Positions 36,692-46,896 are shown, numbered from the stretch's first letter. The stretch is DNA of 64,000 nucleotides from Nocardioidaceae bacterium (GCA_025980475.1 JAICXL010000001.1:1-64000), one strand, 5' to 3'. The notes: generated by a model from the sequence alone, not told the origin. Program-made: numbers and translations.

Positions 36692-37968
36692 CGGGCGACT
36701 CGAACCGGCGGTGGCAGGGGCAGAGCCCCGCGGACGGGCAGGCCGCAGCTGTGGCCGCCTGCGTGGCTCGCCACGTGGTCGCGGAACGCTTGGAGGGCCG
36801 TCGCGACGAAGCGGGAGGCGCCGTCGGGGTGAGAACAGGCGCCCCGGCCATCTACCAGGCCCAGCCGGACGTGGAGGTTCCTCAGATCGACCGGTCTGCC
36901 GGCCGCGAGTGTTTCGAGGTCCTCCGCGATGGCGGCGAGGCCGAAGATGCAGGGACCGCATTGGCCGGCCGACTCGTTGGACAGCCATCGTGCGACCCGC
37001 GCGACCTCACCGATGGGGCAGGTGTCCGGCGGAAGGACGGCGACCACGCCGGCTCCGAGGCCGATGCCGTGGGATCGGAGAGCGGGCCTGTCCAGACACA
37101 GATCCATGTCGGTCACCCACGTTCCGTGGTACCCGCCGAGCAGGACCGGCGAGCTCCCGGGCCCCACGAGCGCGCGCAGCGGGGTGCCGGTGGGGATCTC
37201 GGCGACGCCGGCGCGAGGAACATCGCCGAGCAGCGTGACCAGGGTCGTGCCGGGCTCGTCCGGGGATCCGGCGCCGCGGAAGCTGGCGGGCCCCAGGCGT
37301 GCGAGCAGACCGAGTTGCGCGAACGTCTCGACGTTGGAGGCGAAGGTCGGTCGTCCGTCGACCCCTCGGTCCACGGGGAGGATCCGGCGCCCGTTCGGGA
37401 CAGGAGGACGACCGCCAAGCCCGTTGATGAGTGCCTGCACCTCGCCGGCCACGAAGCCCCCACCGGTCTCGATGACGCGGATCTTGCGAACGTCGGGTCG
37501 CTCGTGGGCGGCGGCCCGGAGTATCCGAGCCGAGGCCGTGTCGTGGACGGCGATCGTCGTTCTGCGAGTTCCCAACGCGTGTGCCACCAGGATGGCGCCG
37601 TCCAGGACCCGGTGAGGCGCACACCGCATCAGTGCCCGGTCCTTCCAGCTCGCAGGCTCGCTCTCGCTGCCGTTCACGAGGACCCTGTTGTGCCGGCCTG
37701 TGTGCAACGCCGCGAGCTTGGCGGCGACCGGGAACGCGGCGCCGCCGCGTCCCAGCAGGCCGACGGTGCGTGCCGCGGCGATCAGGGTGTCCAGGCGCCA
37801 CTGCGGCAGGGTACCGGGGAGCATGAGCTGCTCGGTATAGCCGACGGCCCTCGCACCGGTTGCTCCGTCGAGAAGTCGTGCTGTCCCCAGCACGTGCAGG
37901 GCTGGGACCGGCACTCCGGCGTCCGGGTGCGATCCCTGCTCGAGCACCGTGCGCGCGAACGAGGTCAT
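36688..37968 (-). CDS. NuoF-like (51-kDa type) NADH-binding oxidoreductase
   Basis: LLGRGGAAFPVAAKL, VNGSESEPASWKDRALM, NVETFAQLGLL, NESAGQCGPC. Confidence 0.85.
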   Translation of the reverse strand: MTSFARTVLEQGSHPDAGVPVPALHVLGTARLLDGATGARAVGYTEQLMLPGTLPQWRLDTLIAAARTVGLLGRGGAAFPVAAKLAALHTGRHNRVLVNGSESEPASWKDRALMRCAPHRVLDGAILVAHALGTRRTTIAVHDTASARILRAAAHERPDVRKIRVIETGGGFVAGEVQALINGLGGRPPVPNGRRILPVDRGVDGRPTFASNVETFAQLGLLARLGPASFRGAGSPDEPGTTLVTLLGDVPRAGVAEIPTGTPLRALVGPGSSPVLLGGYHGTWVTDMDLCLDRPALRSHGIGLGAGVVAVLPPDTCPIGEVARVARWLSNESAGQCGPCIFGLAAIAEDLETLAAGRPVDLRNLHVRLGLVDGRGACSHPDGASRFVATALQAFRDHVASHAGGHSCGLPVRGALPLPPPVRVAR

Positions 37969-38552
37969 CGTGTTCCTCGATCGACGAGGGCGAGGTGTCC
38001 GCGGCGGTCGAGGACCCGGCGCGGCTCCCGCCGTCGCCAACGGGTGACGAGCGCGGCAGCACCCGCCATAGCGCACAGGACGTAGGTCAGCGTGGTCCAC
38101 CAGGTGCCTGTGTCGGTGCCGGTCAGTACGCCGTGCGCGATGCTCAGCGCCCAGCCGGCATACGAGATGCCGTGCACGACGCGCCACGTCCGTTCGCCGG
38201 TCTCTGATGAATTGCGCAGGAACGAGCCGCGCGTCCAACCCGAGAGCGCTGCCAGCACCACCGCCCACATCGCGATGGTTCCGAGTCCGACGGCAAGCGG
38301 ACGGTATGGCGCCGTGAACGGCACGAGGACCGCCCGGACCGAAATCGGCACGGAGCTGTCAAGCACTACGAAGGTCAGGTGCAACAGCAGGAAGATCAGT
38401 CCAAGGACCGCGATCGAGCGGTGCAGCAGCTGGTGCAGCAGCCGTCGCTCCGGATGCCACCCCACCGTCGAGAGGGCACCGAGCCCGACGGCCGTGCTGA
38501 AGGCAAGCAGTGCCACCAGACCACAGGCCCGCATCAGGTACCAGATGGTCAC
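37965..38552 (-). CDS. Ferric-reductase-like transmembrane (heme b) protein
   Basis: RRLLHQLLHRSIAVLGLIFLLLHLTFVVLD, RTWRVVHGISYAGWALSIAHGVLTGTDTGTWW. Confidence 0.75.
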   Translation of the reverse strand: MTIWYLMRACGLVALLAFSTAVGLGALSTVGWHPERRLLHQLLHRSIAVLGLIFLLLHLTFVVLDSSVPISVRAVLVPFTAPYRPLAVGLGTIAMWAVVLAALSGWTRGSFLRNSSETGERTWRVVHGISYAGWALSIAHGVLTGTDTGTWWTTLTYVLCAMAGAAALVTRWRRREPRRVLDRRGHLALVDRGTR

Positions 38553-39478
38553 GATGCCTCCCGCTCCTCCATCGGCCACGCGCCGCGCCGGGCCGCCACG
38601 CCGTCGTGGTCGATCATGCGGGCAGCGAAGCCGGATGCCTCGATCCATGCAGCCGCGGCGTCGGGCTCGACCAGAAGCCAGGTACTGGCGATGTTTGCCT
38701 CCAGCGCCGAGGGTGCCCAGACGGTGGCGGTGCGCCACCGTGCCTCCGCGGGCCGCCCCGTCCTGGGGTCGACGAGATGGTGACGGTGCTCACGCCGCTG
38801 CGACTGCCACGTACGCCCCTGCGTCGAGGAGGTCGCCAGGCCACCGAAGGCCAGGTCGACGCGAACCGCAGGGCCGCCTCGGCGTTCAGCGACATCGATT
38901 CGCCAGCTCTGTGCGGGCGTACCGGCACTGGCCACGTCACCGCCGATCCCCACCAGGGCTGCGCAGCCGAAGCGCTGGTGGATCCGGTGCGCCGCCTCGT
39001 CGACCGTCCATGCCTTCGCTGTTGCCCCAAGATCGAGTGCCGCGCCGGCGGGCACGGAGACAAGGCGGAGGTCGGCGTCGAGTCGAATGCCGCTCCATGG
39101 CGGTATGTCACCGGCACACGGCAGGTCATCGTCACTGCAACGGCTTGTCCGGACCTGCTCGATGTCACGGTCATAGCCGAGCTTCTCGAGGACGGTTCCC
39201 AGCGCAGGGTGCACAACGCCGCCGGTCGTCGCTGCTGCATCAAGGGCGACGGCGACGAGCTCTGCGGTCAGCGACCGCACCGGGACGAGCCGCCCGCCGC
39301 CGCGGTTGACCCGCTGAAGGTCGGAGTCGGTTCGAAAGCGACTCACTGCCCCGTCGACCTCGTCCATCAGCGTCCGAACCAGTGCCGCGGCCGCGGTCAG
39401 CGCGGCGGGATCCGTCACGGTGACATCGACGGCGCAGGACCACGCCGTCCACTTCTGCGACGTCGGCGCAGTCCTCAT
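38549..39478 (-). CDS. apbE: FAD:protein FMN transferase (ApbE family)
   Basis: MDEVDGAVSRFRTDSDLQRVNR, LDLGATAKAWTVDEAA, ALVGIGGDVASAG, HHLVDPRTGRPA. Confidence 0.9.
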   Translation of the reverse strand: MRTAPTSQKWTAWSCAVDVTVTDPAALTAAAALVRTLMDEVDGAVSRFRTDSDLQRVNRGGGRLVPVRSLTAELVAVALDAAATTGGVVHPALGTVLEKLGYDRDIEQVRTSRCSDDDLPCAGDIPPWSGIRLDADLRLVSVPAGAALDLGATAKAWTVDEAAHRIHQRFGCAALVGIGGDVASAGTPAQSWRIDVAERRGGPAVRVDLAFGGLATSSTQGRTWQSQRREHRHHLVDPRTGRPAEARWRTATVWAPSALEANIASTWLLVEPDAAAAWIEASGFAARMIDHDGVAARRGAWPMEEREAS

Positions 39479-39861
39479 GAGCTGTGGCTGTTGCTGTGCG
39501 ACAGACCCGTGCTGCCGCTGGACACGCCGGTGCTGTTGCTTGAGCCACCGGTGCTTGACCTACCGGAGCTCGGAGCCGTTGTAGGACTCATTGTCCTGAC
39601 GGTCGGTCGAGCTGGATGGCGTGGCCGAGGGCGTCGGTGAGTCGAAGTCGGCGCTTGGCGGCGGCGCGCATGCCGCTTTCGGTCGTGGGCCGGCGCGGAG
39701 GGCGACGCGCTGTTCGGGCTGCGGTGGCCGGCGGCGGCGGTCGTTACTGAATGTTGCTCTGCTCCGACAGCGAATGCACCGCCGACGATGACGGCCAGAC
39801 CGACCGCCGCGGCTTGATAGCCCCGGACCCGGTCGTGGAGGGTGCTCGACTGAGGAAGCAT
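39475..39861 (-). CDS. Exported Ser/Thr-rich low-complexity protein
   Basis: TM/signal AAAVGLAVIVGGAFAVGA, then S/T/G-rich tail; overlaps the apbE start. Confidence 0.5.
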   Translation of the reverse strand: MLPQSSTLHDRVRGYQAAAVGLAVIVGGAFAVGAEQHSVTTAAAGHRSPNSASPSAPAHDRKRHARRRQAPTSTHRRPRPRHPARPTVRTMSPTTAPSSGRSSTGGSSNSTGVSSGSTGLSHSNSHSS

Positions 39862-39907
39862 GCCTCCACCATGCGTGAGAGAGCGTCAGGGGCGCCGCAG
39901 GCCAACG

Positions 39908-41305
39908 TCAAATCTGTCTCAAGCGTTCCGGAGTGTGTCCTGTGTCGACGGCGTTGAGCACGAGGCGCGGTCCGGTGCGGCCACCCGCACGGATGAGTTC
40001 CAGCCGTCCACCGGTGCTCCGTGCCAGGGACTGAGCGATGTCCAGGCCCAAGCCGCTGGACCCACGGTCGCTACGCCCCCGCTCCAACGCAGCCTCCGTG
40101 AACCCACCCCCTTCGTCTAGAACATCGATCGTCACCTCGCCACCACGACGCCCGAGAGCGACTTCACAACCGACGCCCTCCTCGGTGTGCGCGAAGACGT
40201 TCTCCAGCAGCGCGTCCAGCGCCACGGCCAAGTCCTCCTCCGACGCGCGGACGAACGCCTCGCCGCCGGGCAGGCGCTCCCGGATCGAGCGGTGCTGGTC
40301 CTCAGCGAGCGGAGCCCAGAACGCGACCCTTTCCCGGACCACCGCCACCGCGTCACAACGAGGGTGGGCGCCCTCGCGCTGCGGCATCCGCGCGGCGCGG
40401 ATCACCATGGTCAACGTCCGCTCCAGCAGCGCGATCTGCTGCTCGAGCTCATCGCGACGACCGTCCGCCGGCAGAGCCTCCACGCTCAGTCGCACTGCGG
40501 TGAGAGGGGTCCGCAGACGGTGCGACAGGTCGGCGACCTCCTCCCGCTCCCGGGCCAACAACTCATCGAGACGGTCAGCCAGCGCATTGATCTCTTGAGC
40601 AACGCGTGCCACCTCCACCGGACCCTGCTCCGGGGCACGAGCGTCGTTCTCGCCGTTGCTCAAGCGCATCGCCGTCTCGGCGGTCAAGGCGAGTGGGCGA
40701 ACCAGACGGCGCGCGCTCAACTCAGCCGCCACCCCTGCGACCAGCAGTAGCGCCAACGCCACACCGGTCACCAGCAGGTACTCCTCGTGCAGCCGATCCG
40801 CAACGATCGCGACCGGCGTCACGGCGTAGACCCGCGTCGCCCCTCGACGGGCGGTGACGAGGACCTCCACTGCCGAGCCGAGCCGAGAGGGGATCTGGCG
40901 TGGCATCGAGACCCGTCCCAGGTTGTCCTTGTCGTGATCACCACCAGCAGCTGGCTGCCGGGGTGGGTTGGTGAAGAGTCCCCGGTCATTCCGAGTCGAG
41001 CCCTGGAGGGGCGGCTGCGTAGCACCGAGGACGGCGCCACTGGGCGTCACCACCGTGACGTGGACATCGCCGCGCGCGTTGATCCTGGCGACGTAGGCGG
41101 CCAGGACCGTGGCGTCGTACCGGTCGGTGCTGACGAAGACGGCTGTGGCCTCGGCGGCGGATTCCGCCTGACGTTCCGCCTCGCCACGCGCCTGTGCCCG
41201 CAGCATCACCACCAGGGGCACGCCGGCAAGAACGATGACCAACGCGGCGATGCCCGTGGCAAGCAGCAGGAAGCGAGTCCGCAAGCTGGTTGTCGGCCAC
41301 CTCAT
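39908..41305 (-). CDS. Sensor histidine kinase
   Basis: HAMP region, EVADLSHRLRTPLTAVRLSVEAL H-box, SGLGLDIAQSLARSTGG. Confidence 0.88.
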   Translation of the reverse strand: MRWPTTSLRTRFLLLATGIAALVIVLAGVPLVVMLRAQARGEAERQAESAAEATAVFVSTDRYDATVLAAYVARINARGDVHVTVVTPSGAVLGATQPPLQGSTRNDRGLFTNPPRQPAAGGDHDKDNLGRVSMPRQIPSRLGSAVEVLVTARRGATRVYAVTPVAIVADRLHEEYLLVTGVALALLLVAGVAAELSARRLVRPLALTAETAMRLSNGENDARAPEQGPVEVARVAQEINALADRLDELLAREREEVADLSHRLRTPLTAVRLSVEALPADGRRDELEQQIALLERTLTMVIRAARMPQREGAHPRCDAVAVVRERVAFWAPLAEDQHRSIRERLPGGEAFVRASEEDLAVALDALLENVFAHTEEGVGCEVALGRRGGEVTIDVLDEGGGFTEAALERGRSDRGSSGLGLDIAQSLARSTGGRLELIRAGGRTGPRLVLNAVDTGHTPERLRQI

Positions 41306-42012
41306 GGCGCGTCGCCGGCGGCTCCGGCCGCGTCCGGATCCACCAGCTTCACGCCGACACCACGGACGCTGATCAGGTACCGGGGATCGGCGGCGGTCTC
41401 TCCGAGTTTGCGTCGCAGCCACGACAGGTGCACGTCGACGGTGCGATCGGCGCCACCCCACGGAAGCTGCCACACCTCACTGAGTAGACGCTGTCGAGAC
41501 ACCACCTCGCCGGGACGGAGCATCAGCGTGTGCAGCAGGTCGAACTCCTTGCGCGTCAACGTGATCTCGTCGGTCCCGAGGTGCGCCGTCCGGCCGATGG
41601 GATCCAGCCGCAACTGTCCGACGACCACGGTGGCGTCCTCGGGCTCCGCTGCCTGGGTGCGGCGAAGGACGGCACGAATACGAGCATCGAGCTGGGCAAC
41701 CGAGAAAGGCTTGACCAGATAGTCGTCCGCGCCAGCGTCGAGGATGCGCACCACCTCTCGTTCGTCGTCGCGGGCAGTGGCCACGATGACCGGTGCAGAG
41801 TTGAGGACCCGACTCATGGACAGCACATTTGCCCCGTCGATGTCCGGGAGACCGAGATCCAGAACGATCACCTCCGGCCGGTGCGCCGACAGCGACGTGA
41901 TCGCCTCCGCGCCCGTTGCGACCGCCGCAACGACATGTCCGTGCTCGGCGAGCCCCCGGATCAGCGCCGACCGAATCCCGCTGTCGTCCTCGACCAGGAG
42001 CACGTCCGCCAC
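41302..42012 (-). CDS. OmpR-family response regulator
   Basis: VLLVEDDSGIRSALIRGL, VIVLDLGLPDIDG, KPFSVAQLDARIRAVLRR. Confidence 0.92.
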   Translation of the reverse strand: MADVLLVEDDSGIRSALIRGLAEHGHVVAAVATGAEAITSLSAHRPEVIVLDLGLPDIDGANVLSMSRVLNSAPVIVATARDDEREVVRILDAGADDYLVKPFSVAQLDARIRAVLRRTQAAEPEDATVVVGQLRLDPIGRTAHLGTDEITLTRKEFDLLHTLMLRPGEVVSRQRLLSEVWQLPWGGADRTVDVHLSWLRRKLGETAADPRYLISVRGVGVKLVDPDAAGAAGDAP

Positions 42013-42136
42013 AAGGTCAATCTAATCGGGCGGCAGGCAACTTCAGCGGTAGGCGACCTCGAACGCTTGGCGGCGTGCACCGCGGGCGGCTGCCTCGCGA
42101 ATGACCTTGCTCTCTGCGCGCACGGCGGTCTTGTCT

Positions 42137-43093
42137 TCAGGGCCGCCAGATATCCGATATGGGCGCACGGTGGTGGGCGGCGCCGATGGGCGACAGCTGG
42201 TAGACGGCCTCGACCGTCCGGAGGAGGCGGTAGTGGTCCACCGCCTCGGGATAGGCCGCGGGCCGGACGTGGGCGCCGTAGACCAGCATCGCGATCCTGT
42301 TGCGAGGGCGGTCGTCGTTCTCGTCCCATGTCACGACGAGAAGGCTGTCGTGTTTCTGGGCCCACCGGGCGTACGCCGCGAAGTGCGCGTGCAACCAGTT
42401 GTCTGCCTGGGCCACGGTGCCGTCATGCATGTCGTGGATGAGATCGGGAGCCACGAACGCGACCGTCGGCAGCCGGCGAGGACTCGTCGGCCAGTCGGAC
42501 AAGGGCTGGTTGATCCGTGCCGGTAGCGCCGGGAAGTCGGTCCAGGGTGCGTGCCTGCGCGCGTACGAACCTACGCTGCATCCCAGGTACCCGACGTGAG
42601 GCAGGCCCTCGGAGTAGCCGACGAACGTTCGGCCCGAGCGCAACAGCTGAGCCGCCAGGTTGGGACCGCCGAACTCTTTCGGGCAGGCGTCCGACGTCAT
42701 CCCGTGCGTGGAGCCCGAGAACAGCGCGAGGTAGTTCGGCTCGCTGGGGTGAGCGACGCCGTAGGCCTGGGTGAAGGTGGCGCCGCCCCGGCTCAGTGCG
42801 TTGATGTAGGGCGCGCTGCGGTTCCCGATGATCTGTGACCGACCATGGTTCTCCTCCACCACCACCACGATGTGGCGGAACTGGGGCAGAAGCGGTGTCG
42901 CGTTGTGATGCCTCACCGCCTGTGCAGCGAGTTCGCTCCGCACCGAGGCCGGCTCCGCCGGTCCACCACCGCCCGAGCAACCGCTCGCGGCGAAGGCGAT
43001 GACGGCCAGGAGGAGCAGCGCTCCTCCGGCAGCCCGCGAACCAGTCCGACCCCAGCGCACAAGTTTCGGGGCTCCTCGGTACACGACTTGCAT
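42137..43093 (-). CDS. Lipoprotein phosphoesterase (acid phosphatase/phospholipase C-like)
   Basis: Lipobox FAASGCSG; FRHIVVVVEENHGRSQIIGN, HPSEPNYLALFSGSTHGMTSD, LLVVTWDENDDRPRN. Confidence 0.82.
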   Translation of the reverse strand: MQVVYRGAPKLVRWGRTGSRAAGGALLLLAVIAFAASGCSGGGGPAEPASVRSELAAQAVRHHNATPLLPQFRHIVVVVEENHGRSQIIGNRSAPYINALSRGGATFTQAYGVAHPSEPNYLALFSGSTHGMTSDACPKEFGGPNLAAQLLRSGRTFVGYSEGLPHVGYLGCSVGSYARRHAPWTDFPALPARINQPLSDWPTSPRRLPTVAFVAPDLIHDMHDGTVAQADNWLHAHFAAYARWAQKHDSLLVVTWDENDDRPRNRIAMLVYGAHVRPAAYPEAVDHYRLLRTVEAVYQLSPIGAAHHRAPISDIWRP

Positions 43094-43161
43094 CGTGCCC
43101 CGACGCGCCCCCCTCCAACCCAGCCGAATGGGTCACGGATCGTCCCGCCACCCATGCCCAC

Positions 43162-44268
43162 CTAGTCGACGTAGAGGTGGCCGTCGGACACCGCGACGTG
43201 GATTGGCGGTAGGGGTGACGGGGGCGGGCCGCCCAGAACGGCCCCCGTGCGAGCGCTGAAGACACCTCCGTGGCAGGGACAGACGAACTCCTTGTTGCTC
43301 GCCTGGTACTGGACGATGCAGCCGGCGTGCGTACAGACGGCGCTGAACGCGGCGAACTTCCCCGCTGACAAGCACACAAGCCAGCCCGGGTTGCCCGTCG
43401 CGGGGTCCTTGAACTCGGCGGCCTGGCCGACCGGAACGGCGCTCACCGGCCCGACGTTGGTCCCCGACGGGCGCCGCTGGGGCGCCGACGACTGGGTGGG
43501 GTCGGTCGAGGGCCGGGCGGAGGGTCGGGTCGCCTGGCGGGAGCGGTTCGGTGTGAGTTGCTTCCTCGCCGCTGTCGACGCCGTGCCCCCGGCGAGCCTT
43601 CCGACGAAGGCGGTCAAGCCGGCGACGAGCAACGTCGCGGCGCCCGCCGTCACGATCGCCCGCCTTTCGCGCGTACCGGCCAGCTCCTGTTGAGTTGTGC
43701 CGCCTCGCCCGTGGGTCGGGGCGGCGCTCCTTGCCCGTTCAGCAATCCATCCGTCGAGCGAGAGCACACCGGCCGCCCCGGCGGCCACGAAGGGCGTCCA
43801 GGCGAAGAGGAAGACGATGTCCGCGCCGTAGTAGTACGGCGACGCGTTCCAACTCACGGTCAGGAAGAACGTGAGCGCGAGCAGGGCGCCCCCGACGGCG
43901 GCAAGCCGCGCTCGCAGACCGAGCAGGGTGCCGACGCCGACAGCCAGCTCGGCAAGGGAGATCAGGATGCCGGTCAGAGAACCCACATGCAGGCTCAACC
44001 TGACCAACGGTCCGATCGGGCTCTGACCGGCCAACAGAGCCATCTGGTGCTGGACCGAGGCTGGCGAACTGGCGTTGAGGAAGTCGGGGTTGGCCAGCTT
44101 CTGAAGACCCGCGAAGGCGAACGTGACCCCGAGGAACGCTCGCAACGGCAAGAGCACCCATCCCGCCTGCCGATAGCGCTGGGTCTCCCACTCCGGCCCC
44201 CGCACCCCCAGCACGAACCTCATCGGTCGGTCCGGGCTTCGGCGGCATGAAGGCTGTCTCTCTGTCAC
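43162..44268 (-). CDS. DoxX-like membrane domain fused to a Rieske 2Fe-2S domain
   Basis: N-term LRAFLGVTFAFAGLQKLANPDFL; C-term VCTHAGCIVQYQASNKEFVCPCHGGVFSARTG. Confidence 0.85.
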   Translation of the reverse strand: MTERQPSCRRSPDRPMRFVLGVRGPEWETQRYRQAGWVLLPLRAFLGVTFAFAGLQKLANPDFLNASSPASVQHQMALLAGQSPIGPLVRLSLHVGSLTGILISLAELAVGVGTLLGLRARLAAVGGALLALTFFLTVSWNASPYYYGADIVFLFAWTPFVAAGAAGVLSLDGWIAERARSAAPTHGRGGTTQQELAGTRERRAIVTAGAATLLVAGLTAFVGRLAGGTASTAARKQLTPNRSRQATRPSARPSTDPTQSSAPQRRPSGTNVGPVSAVPVGQAAEFKDPATGNPGWLVCLSAGKFAAFSAVCTHAGCIVQYQASNKEFVCPCHGGVFSARTGAVLGGPPPSPLPPIHVAVSDGHLYVD

Positions 44269-44439
44269 ACGCCATAGTCAGCCACCGTCTCCTAAGAAGC
44301 CGTTAAGCACACGTAAGGACCAGAGCCGGGTTCACCTCTCGCAGCGGTTCTCGGCGAAGCAGTGCTACCCGAGGACCGCCTGTTGACGGCGCCCGGGCGC
44401 TACCGCTGCCTGCGCCTTACCTACTGTCTCCCACAAGTC

Positions 44440-45400
44440 GCTCAGGGGACGAACGGCACCAGCGCGACCGTTACGAAGAGCAGCATAAAATGCAAGGTCG
44501 GAGAAGTGGAAGGTGCGCATGGCGCGCTTCTGCACGAGCGAATCCGGCTCGCCGGCGAGAGCGCGCCGGTGCAGCGTCAGCGACTCCAACACGAAGGCCA
44601 CACCGAGGCCGAGAGCTGCGACGGGATACGTGTAGCGCCCGCTACCGGCCAGAGCGCCAGTGAAACTCCGACTGTGGCGACGGAGTACCCGACCATCTGT
44701 CGGGTGACCTCCGTGAGCGGAGCGACCACCGGGAGCATGGGCACCCCAGCAGCGGCGTAGTCGTTGCGGTAGCGGATGGCAAGAGCCCAGAAGTGGGGCG
44801 GTGTCCAGAAGAACACGACCAAGAACAGCACCACCGGGGCGACGTTGGGTTCGCCGCGGACTGCGACCCATCGGATCAGGGTCGGGAAACACCCGGCAGC
44901 ACCGCCCCACACGATGTTCTGAGACGTTCGTGGCTTGAGCCACATCGTGTAGACGATTACGTAGAACACGTTGGCAGACAACGCGAGCAGAGCCGAGAGC
45001 CAGTTCACCAGAAGGCGCAGTCCCACGGTCGAGATCAGGCCCAAGACCAGTCCGAAGGCCAGGGCCGCGGAGCGTGAGACGACGTCGCGTGCAAGTGGAC
45101 GTCGGCTCGTACGTCGCATTCGGCGGTCGATGTCGGCGTCCACGACGCAATTCAGGGCATTGGCGCTGCCTGCGGACAAAGTGCCGCCGACGAGCGTAGC
45201 CACGGTCAGGCCGACGGGTGGCACGCCTCCGCTGGCGAGGAACATCACGGGCAATGTGGTGAGCAGGAGCAGCTCGATGATCCGGGGCCGGGTCCGCCAG
45301 CGTCCCGCGGCCGGCCTTCGGGTCCACCCGTAGAGCACGGGCCGGGATGCCGTGCGGTGTGCGAGAAGATGGCTCAGGTGAGGGTGACCAGGAGCCTTTG
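44440..45400 (-). pseudogene. ctaB: Protoheme IX farnesyltransferase (CtaB) with apparent frameshifts
   Basis: [25 protein letters not shown] and [27 protein letters not shown] in one frame; [28 protein letters not shown] in another; native end ALLFVTVALVPFVP needs a second shift. Confidence 0.7.
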
Positions 45401-45793
45401 AACCCGCGCGTCGATCTCGTCTCGGATGAGCCGCACCTCGTCTACCCCCTTTCCGGCGGGGTCGGTGATGGTCCAGTCCTCGTAGCGCTTTCCGGGGTAG
45501 ATGGGGCAGCTGTCTCCACAACCCATCGTGATGACGACATCAGAGATCGCGACGTCGTCGGTAGCCAACTTCTTGGGCACTTCACGCGAGAGGTCGATGC
45601 CGAGCTCAGTCATCGCTTGGACGACCGCGGGGTTGATCTGGTCAGCGGGTGCTGACCCGGCCGACCGCACGGCAACCCGGTCCTGCGCGTGGTGGCTCAA
45701 GAGGGCGGCGGCCATCTGTGAGCGCCCCGCGTTGTGCACGCAGACGAAGAGAACCGTCGGCTTGCCGGTTGTCTGGTTGGCATCGGCTGTCAT
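45374..45793 (-). CDS. arsC: Arsenate reductase, low-MW PTP type
   Basis: [44 protein letters not shown]. Confidence 0.92.
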   Translation of the reverse strand: MTADANQTTGKPTVLFVCVHNAGRSQMAAALLSHHAQDRVAVRSAGSAPADQINPAVVQAMTELGIDLSREVPKKLATDDVAISDVVITMGCGDSCPIYPGKRYEDWTITDPAGKGVDEVRLIRDEIDARVQRLLVTLT

Positions 45794-46896
45794 GCGCTCT
45801 CCTGGTGGGTCTGAGTCGGGTAGAAGCGTGGGCGCGCCGACAGGGCGACGTAGACCAGGGCAACGAGGGCAGGCACCTCGATGAGCGGGCCGACAACTCC
45901 GGCGAGGGCTTGTCCGCTCGTGACGCCGAAGACACCGATGGCGACGGCGATGGCGAGCTCGAAGTTGTTGCCGGCCGCGGTGAACGCCAGCGTGGTCGTG
46001 CGCTCGTACGTCATGCCCAGGCCCTTGCCCAGTGCGAAGGACCCGCCCCACATGAGCGCGAAGTAGGCCAGAAGCGGCACCGCGATCCGCGCGACATCGA
46101 GGGGTCGGTGCGTGATCGTGTCGCCCTGGAGGGCGAACAGGACCACGATGGTGAACAGCAGCCCGTAGAGCGCGAGCGGACCGATCCGGGGAAGCAAGCG
46201 GTCCTCGTACCACGTGCGTCCTTTGGCCTTCTCGCCGAAAGTTCGAGTGAGGAACCCGGCGAGCAAAGGGATGCCCAAGAAGACGAGGACGGACTTCGCG
46301 ATGCCCCACACCGAGATGTCCAGACCTGTCGTTGTGGACAGCCCGAGCCAGCCGGGCAGGACTTCGAGATAGAAGTAGCCCAGTCCCGCGAAGGCGAGGA
46401 TCTGGAACACCGAGTTGATCGCAACCAGGATCGCTGCCGCTTCGCGGTCCCCGCACGCGAGGTCGTTCCAGATCAGCACCATCGCGATGCACCGAGCAAG
46501 TCCGACGATGATCAGTCCGGTCCGGTACGCCGGGAGATCCGGGAGAAGCAACCAGGCGAGGGTGAACATCACCGCCGGGCCGAGAATCCAGTTGAGGACG
46601 ATCGAGCTGACGAGGAGTCGCTTGTCGGCGGTGACATGCCCGAGCTCGTCGTAGCGGACCTTCGCGAGCACCGGATACATCATCACGAGCAGCCCGATGG
46701 CGATCGGTAACGACACCGATCCAACCTCGACCTTGGACAGGGCGCCGTCCAAGCCGGGGACCAGGCGGCCCAGCAGGAGTCCTGCTCCCATCGCGGCGAG
46801 GATCCAGACCGGCAGGAACCGGTCGAGCCTGGAGAGCCGCTGGTAGACGGCGACCTCCTCGGACGCCTGAGCGGTCTCGTAGACGGTGTCACTCAT
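45790..46896 (-). CDS. acr3: Arsenite efflux permease ACR3
   Basis: VGLARCIAMVLIWNDLACGDREAAAILVAINSVFQ, AFTAAGNNFELAIAVAIGVFG. Confidence 0.93.
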   Translation of the reverse strand: MSDTVYETAQASEEVAVYQRLSRLDRFLPVWILAAMGAGLLLGRLVPGLDGALSKVEVGSVSLPIAIGLLVMMYPVLAKVRYDELGHVTADKRLLVSSIVLNWILGPAVMFTLAWLLLPDLPAYRTGLIIVGLARCIAMVLIWNDLACGDREAAAILVAINSVFQILAFAGLGYFYLEVLPGWLGLSTTTGLDISVWGIAKSVLVFLGIPLLAGFLTRTFGEKAKGRTWYEDRLLPRIGPLALYGLLFTIVVLFALQGDTITHRPLDVARIAVPLLAYFALMWGGSFALGKGLGMTYERTTTLAFTAAGNNFELAIAVAIGVFGVTSGQALAGVVGPLIEVPALVALVYVALSARPRFYPTQTHQESA

